From assembly GCF_011039175.1 (NCBI RefSeq), contig NZ_JAAKEN010000019.1, positions 1 to 41,787 of the forward strand: 41,787 bases of DNA, written 5' to 3'. Within the stretch, counting starts at the first letter, position 1, and the number at the start of each line of letters is the position of its first letter. Shown here one piece after another: positions 39,574-41,787 of the stretch. This DNA comes from Slackia sp. ZJ119. Lineage in GTDB: Bacteria; Actinomycetota; Coriobacteriia; Coriobacteriales; Eggerthellaceae. Position numbers and translations under genes: made by a program. The notes beneath the pieces were generated by a model, which saw nothing but the letters and a program-made list of their open reading frames with translations, had not been told where the DNA came from and made no database searches.

Positions 39574-40427
39574 TGGGCGCGGGACAGCCGCGTACCGTGG
39601 CCTCCGCCGCCGTCATCGGCGCAGGCACCATGGGGTGCGCGGTCCTCTCCGGCATGCTTGCCGCGAAAGAAGGCCCCTTTGCGGGCATCGGCCCAGCCGA
39701 CGTGGTCGCGGCGGACCCGGGCCAGGCGCACCGCGCTTCGGCGTCCGAGCGCTTCGGCGTGCGCTGCGTTGAATGCGCCGCAGACATCGACCACGCGGTC
39801 GACGTCGTGTTTCTGTGCGTCAAGCCGCAGGTCATGAACGAGGCGCTGCGCCAGATCAACGAAAACCCGCTGCTCGTCGGCGAACATATGCCGCTGTTCG
39901 TCACCGTGGCGGCAGGGCTGAAGACGCCTTCCTACGAAGCGGCGCTGCCTGCCGGCGCCCGCGTGGTGAGGGCCATGCCCAACACGCCGCTTTCCGTCGG
40001 CGCCGGCGCTACCGGCCTGTGCGCTGGCGCATGCGCCACAGCCGACGACGTGGCCGTGGCGCACGGGCTGTTCTCGGCTTTGGGCTGCGCGGTCGTCGTG
40101 GAAGAAGACGCCATGGACGCCGTGTGCGCCGTGAGCGGGTCGGGCCCGGCCTACGTGGACGCCTTCATCGAGGCGCTGCGCGACGCCGGCGCGTCCCTTG
40201 GCCTTCGCGCCGAGGTCGCCGAGGCTCTGGCCCTGCAAACGGTGCTGGGGGCGGCCCGGCTGCTGCAGGAAACCGGCCAGGCGCCCGAAGAGGCCCGCCG
40301 CGCCGTGTGCAGCCCCGGCGGCACCACGCTCGCCGGGCTCGACGCGCTGTTCAACACCGGATTTCAAGCGAGCGTCCAGGCGGCCGTTATCGCCGCCGAC
40401 CAGCGATCGAAGGAGCTGTCTGCATGA
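39573..40427 (+). CDS. proC: Pyrroline-5-carboxylate reductase
   Basis: A 284-residue NAD(P)H-dependent enzyme for the last step of proline synthesis. It has an N-terminal Rossmann motif, VIGAGTMGCAVLSG (about 14-27), VFLCVKPQVM, RAMPNTPLSVGAGATGL, and the dimerisation-domain signature AVSGSGPAYVDAFIEAL...CSPGGTTLAGLDAL. The length is normal. It sits between sepF and the yggT-family gene, as in many Gram-positive dcw regions, although its biochemical link to division is unclear. The start is coupled to sepF. The stop overlaps the next gene by 4 nt. Confidence 0.96.
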   Translation: MGAGQPRTVASAAVIGAGTMGCAVLSGMLAAKEGPFAGIGPADVVAADPGQAHRASASERFGVRCVECAADIDHAVDVVFLCVKPQVMNEALRQINENPLLVGEHMPLFVTVAAGLKTPSYEAALPAGARVVRAMPNTPLSVGAGATGLCAGACATADDVAVAHGLFSALGCAVVVEEDAMDAVCAVSGSGPAYVDAFIEALRDAGASLGLRAEVAEALALQTVLGAARLLQETGQAPEEARRAVCSPGGTTLAGLDALFNTGFQASVQAAVIAADQRSKELSA

Positions 40428-40678
40428 TTGGAAGGCTTATCGTCTCTCTGGCCGATGTCTACAGCATGGTCATCTTCGTCTACGTGCTGCTTTCGTGGTT
40501 TCCGACCAGCAGCGGCATCTTGTACGACATCAACACCGTGCTTTCGCGCGTTTGTGATCCGTATCTGAATCTGTTCAAAAAACTCATACCGCCTATTGGA
40601 GGTATGGTGGACGTTACCCCCATCGTTGCGCTGCTTGTATTACAATTTGGATCACGACTGATCGCTGGCATTTTATAA
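40424..40678 (+). CDS. YggT family small membrane protein
   Basis: An 84-residue protein with two hydrophobic helices (about 3-23 and 62-83) separated by a short loop containing SRVCDPYLNLFKKLIPPIGG. The RVxDPYLNxFRxxIPPxGGxDxxPI-like pattern is the hallmark of the YggT/YlmG family, whose plant and cyanobacterial members influence nucleoid or plastid distribution and which sits between sepF and divIVA in many Gram-positives. The ATG overlaps the proC stop and is preceded by AAGGAG. Function in this organism is unknown. Confidence 0.93.
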   Translation: MIGRLIVSLADVYSMVIFVYVLLSWFPTSSGILYDINTVLSRVCDPYLNLFKKLIPPIGGMVDVTPIVALLVLQFGSRLIAGIL

Positions 40679-40717
40679 GGGATCTGGCGTTCCGTTTTGC
40701 ATGAGAAAGGTTCCCCT

Positions 40718-41506
40718 ATGGCAATCACCTCCGAAGACATTCACAATCAAAGCTTCTCCATCGACCGCAAGGGCTACGACGTCGACGAGGTGGACGTGTT
40801 TCTCGAGCGCGTCGCGAACGAGATCGACGGCCTGAACGACACCATCGCGTATCTGCAGTCGCGCCTGGAAGAGGCGAAGTACGAAGGTCGCGAGCAGCAG
40901 GCGGCGCCCAAGCCTCCTTCGGTCGACACGAAGGTGATCGCCGAGAAGGACGCCCGCATCGTTGACCTGGAGCGTCAGCTGGAAGCGAAGAAGGCAGACG
41001 ACAACGCCATCGCCCAGGCGCTCATCATCGCGCAGCGCTCGGCCGACGAGATCATCGCGAACGCCAACGCTCGCGCGGCGGCCACCATCAACGAGTCCGA
41101 GGAAGAGGGCCGTCGCATCGTCGACAAGGCCGAAAACGAGCGCAAGAAGGTGCTTGCCGCCATCAAGAAGCTCGAAGACGACCGCGAAGATGCCCGCGAG
41201 GCGTACAAAGACCTGCTGACCGACTTCATCGGCGACGCCAGCCGCAAGCTGGCCGAAATCGGCGAAGCCGCCCCGGCTGCGCCCGTGAAGCCCGGCCACG
41301 CCTATGCGCCCGAGCCGACCAAGCGCGAGGAATCGTACAAAAGCGCTGCCCAGGCGCCCATCCGCCCCGGCAACACGGCGTCTTACAGCACGCCGCAGGT
41401 GACGGGCACGGTGGCTGCGGTCACGCCGGTGGCCTCGAAGGTGGAAAAGGACCTTTCCGGCTTCGGCGACACCGAAGACGCGTTTGAATTCGAAGAGCTG
41501 GACTAA
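40718..41506 (+). CDS. divIVA: DivIVA domain protein
   Basis: A 262-residue cytoplasmic coiled-coil protein that senses negative membrane curvature at poles and septa and recruits growth or division factors. The N-terminal DivIVA lipid-binding domain (about 5-45) reads IHNQSFSIDRKGYDVDEVDVFLERV. Long coiled coils follow (about 40-65, 74-190), then a Pro/Ala-rich tail ending in the acidic DTEDAFEFEELD. ATG 40718 has GAGAAAGG upstream; an in-frame ATG at 40697 has no site. It is the last gene of the cluster and is followed by a strong terminator. Confidence 0.95.
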   Translation: MAITSEDIHNQSFSIDRKGYDVDEVDVFLERVANEIDGLNDTIAYLQSRLEEAKYEGREQQAAPKPPSVDTKVIAEKDARIVDLERQLEAKKADDNAIAQALIIAQRSADEIIANANARAAATINESEEEGRRIVDKAENERKKVLAAIKKLEDDREDAREAYKDLLTDFIGDASRKLAEIGEAAPAAPVKPGHAYAPEPTKREESYKSAAQAPIRPGNTASYSTPQVTGTVAAVTPVASKVEKDLSGFGDTEDAFEFEELD

Positions 41507-41551
41507 CCGGCTCGCAAGACGCCGCACGCGGCGCATAAGCAGAAGCGAAAC

Positions 41552-41575
41552 AAAGGGGCCTGCGGGCCCCTTTTT
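41552..41575 (+). terminator. Intrinsic terminator of the dcw-sepF-divIVA cluster
   Basis: A stem of AAAGGGGCC (41552-41560) pairs with GGCCCCTTT (41565-41573), with a 4-nt loop and a T-run at 41571-41575. Confidence 0.92.
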
Positions 41576-41657
41576 GTGGTGTGGCTGGGGTGGCGAAAGC
41601 CTCAGGCGAAGCGGCATGGGAGGGCGGCAATCCGGGCGGGGCAGCGCAGGGAGCCGT

Positions 41658-41747
41658 CCAACCCTGCAGGCTCCAGGCGTCCTCGCATATGGCAAAAGCC
41701 CCCCGGTGCGGCGGCATATGGCAACCCTGGGAGGGGGGAAGGGTTGG
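41658..41747. repeat. Inverted and direct repeats after divIVA
   Basis: CCAACCCT (41658-41665) is an exact inverted match to AGGGTTGG (41740-41747). Between them GCATATGGCAA occurs twice in direct orientation (41685-41695, 41714-41724). A C-run/G-run hairpin follows near 41754-41770. No gene is seen from 41507 to the window end. Confidence 0.45.
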
Positions 41748-41787
41748 CCAATGTCCCCCCCCACGGGGGGCTTAAAGGACACACGGG

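Overview
The window reads as a core chromosomal segment of a high-GC Gram-positive bacterium, most likely an actinobacterium of the class Coriobacteriia (Eggerthellaceae-like). The evidence is the strong G/C codon bias, an actinobacterial-style division/cell-wall (dcw) cluster with sepF and divIVA downstream of ftsZ and no ftsA, a Rho factor with a long basic, Asn/Gln-rich N-terminal insertion, and a DUF1846 protein. The lineage is inferred from gene content and protein style; no database search was possible.

Layout. 1-346 is an upstream region without a convincing gene. 347-6843 holds fsa (transaldolase-like), rho, sppA, a divergent methionyl-tRNA-synthetase-like gene and rnhA, all on the + strand, with a strong terminator after the synthetase gene. 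6844-7899 is about 1 kb without a believable gene but with several repeat structures. 7900-9075 is a secreted NlpC/P60 peptidoglycan hydrolase closed by a terminator. A DUF1846 gene (minus strand) is divergent from pyrG. Then come moaA, moaC and a diacylglycerol-kinase-family gene. serA (minus) is convergent with the latter. yebC and xerD precede a 560-bp gap carrying a perfect 20-bp inverted repeat and the dcw promoter region.

From 20099 to 41506 runs one nearly gap-free cluster: mraZ, rsmH, ftsL-like, ftsI, murE, murF, mraY, murD, ftsW, murG, murC, murB, ftsQ, ftsZ, pgeF, yggS, sepF, proC, a yggT-family gene and divIVA, ended by a strong terminator at 41552-41575. Many junctions are 1-4-bp stop/start overlaps, so translation is probably coupled. 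The genes cover lipid II synthesis (MurC-F, MraY, MurG), septal transglycosylation and transpeptidation (FtsW/FtsI), the FtsQ/FtsL regulators, the FtsZ ring with SepF as likely membrane anchor, and DivIVA at the pole or septum. Internal promoter-like signals precede murC and ftsZ.

The least explained signal is non-coding. It is a family of terminal-inverted-repeat elements: two full copies of exactly 158 bp, shorter copies of 101 and 69 bp, and fragments. Three of them lie 8-15 bp downstream of a -10-like hexamer and end just before the ribosome-binding site of moaA, yebC or murC, so they should form most of those 5' leaders. Other points worth attention are the synthetase-like protein that has lost the usual KMSKS and methionine-pocket signatures, the KTG-to-KTS change in FtsI, the low-complexity N-terminus of Rho, and a long imperfect palindrome in the 6844-7899 gap.
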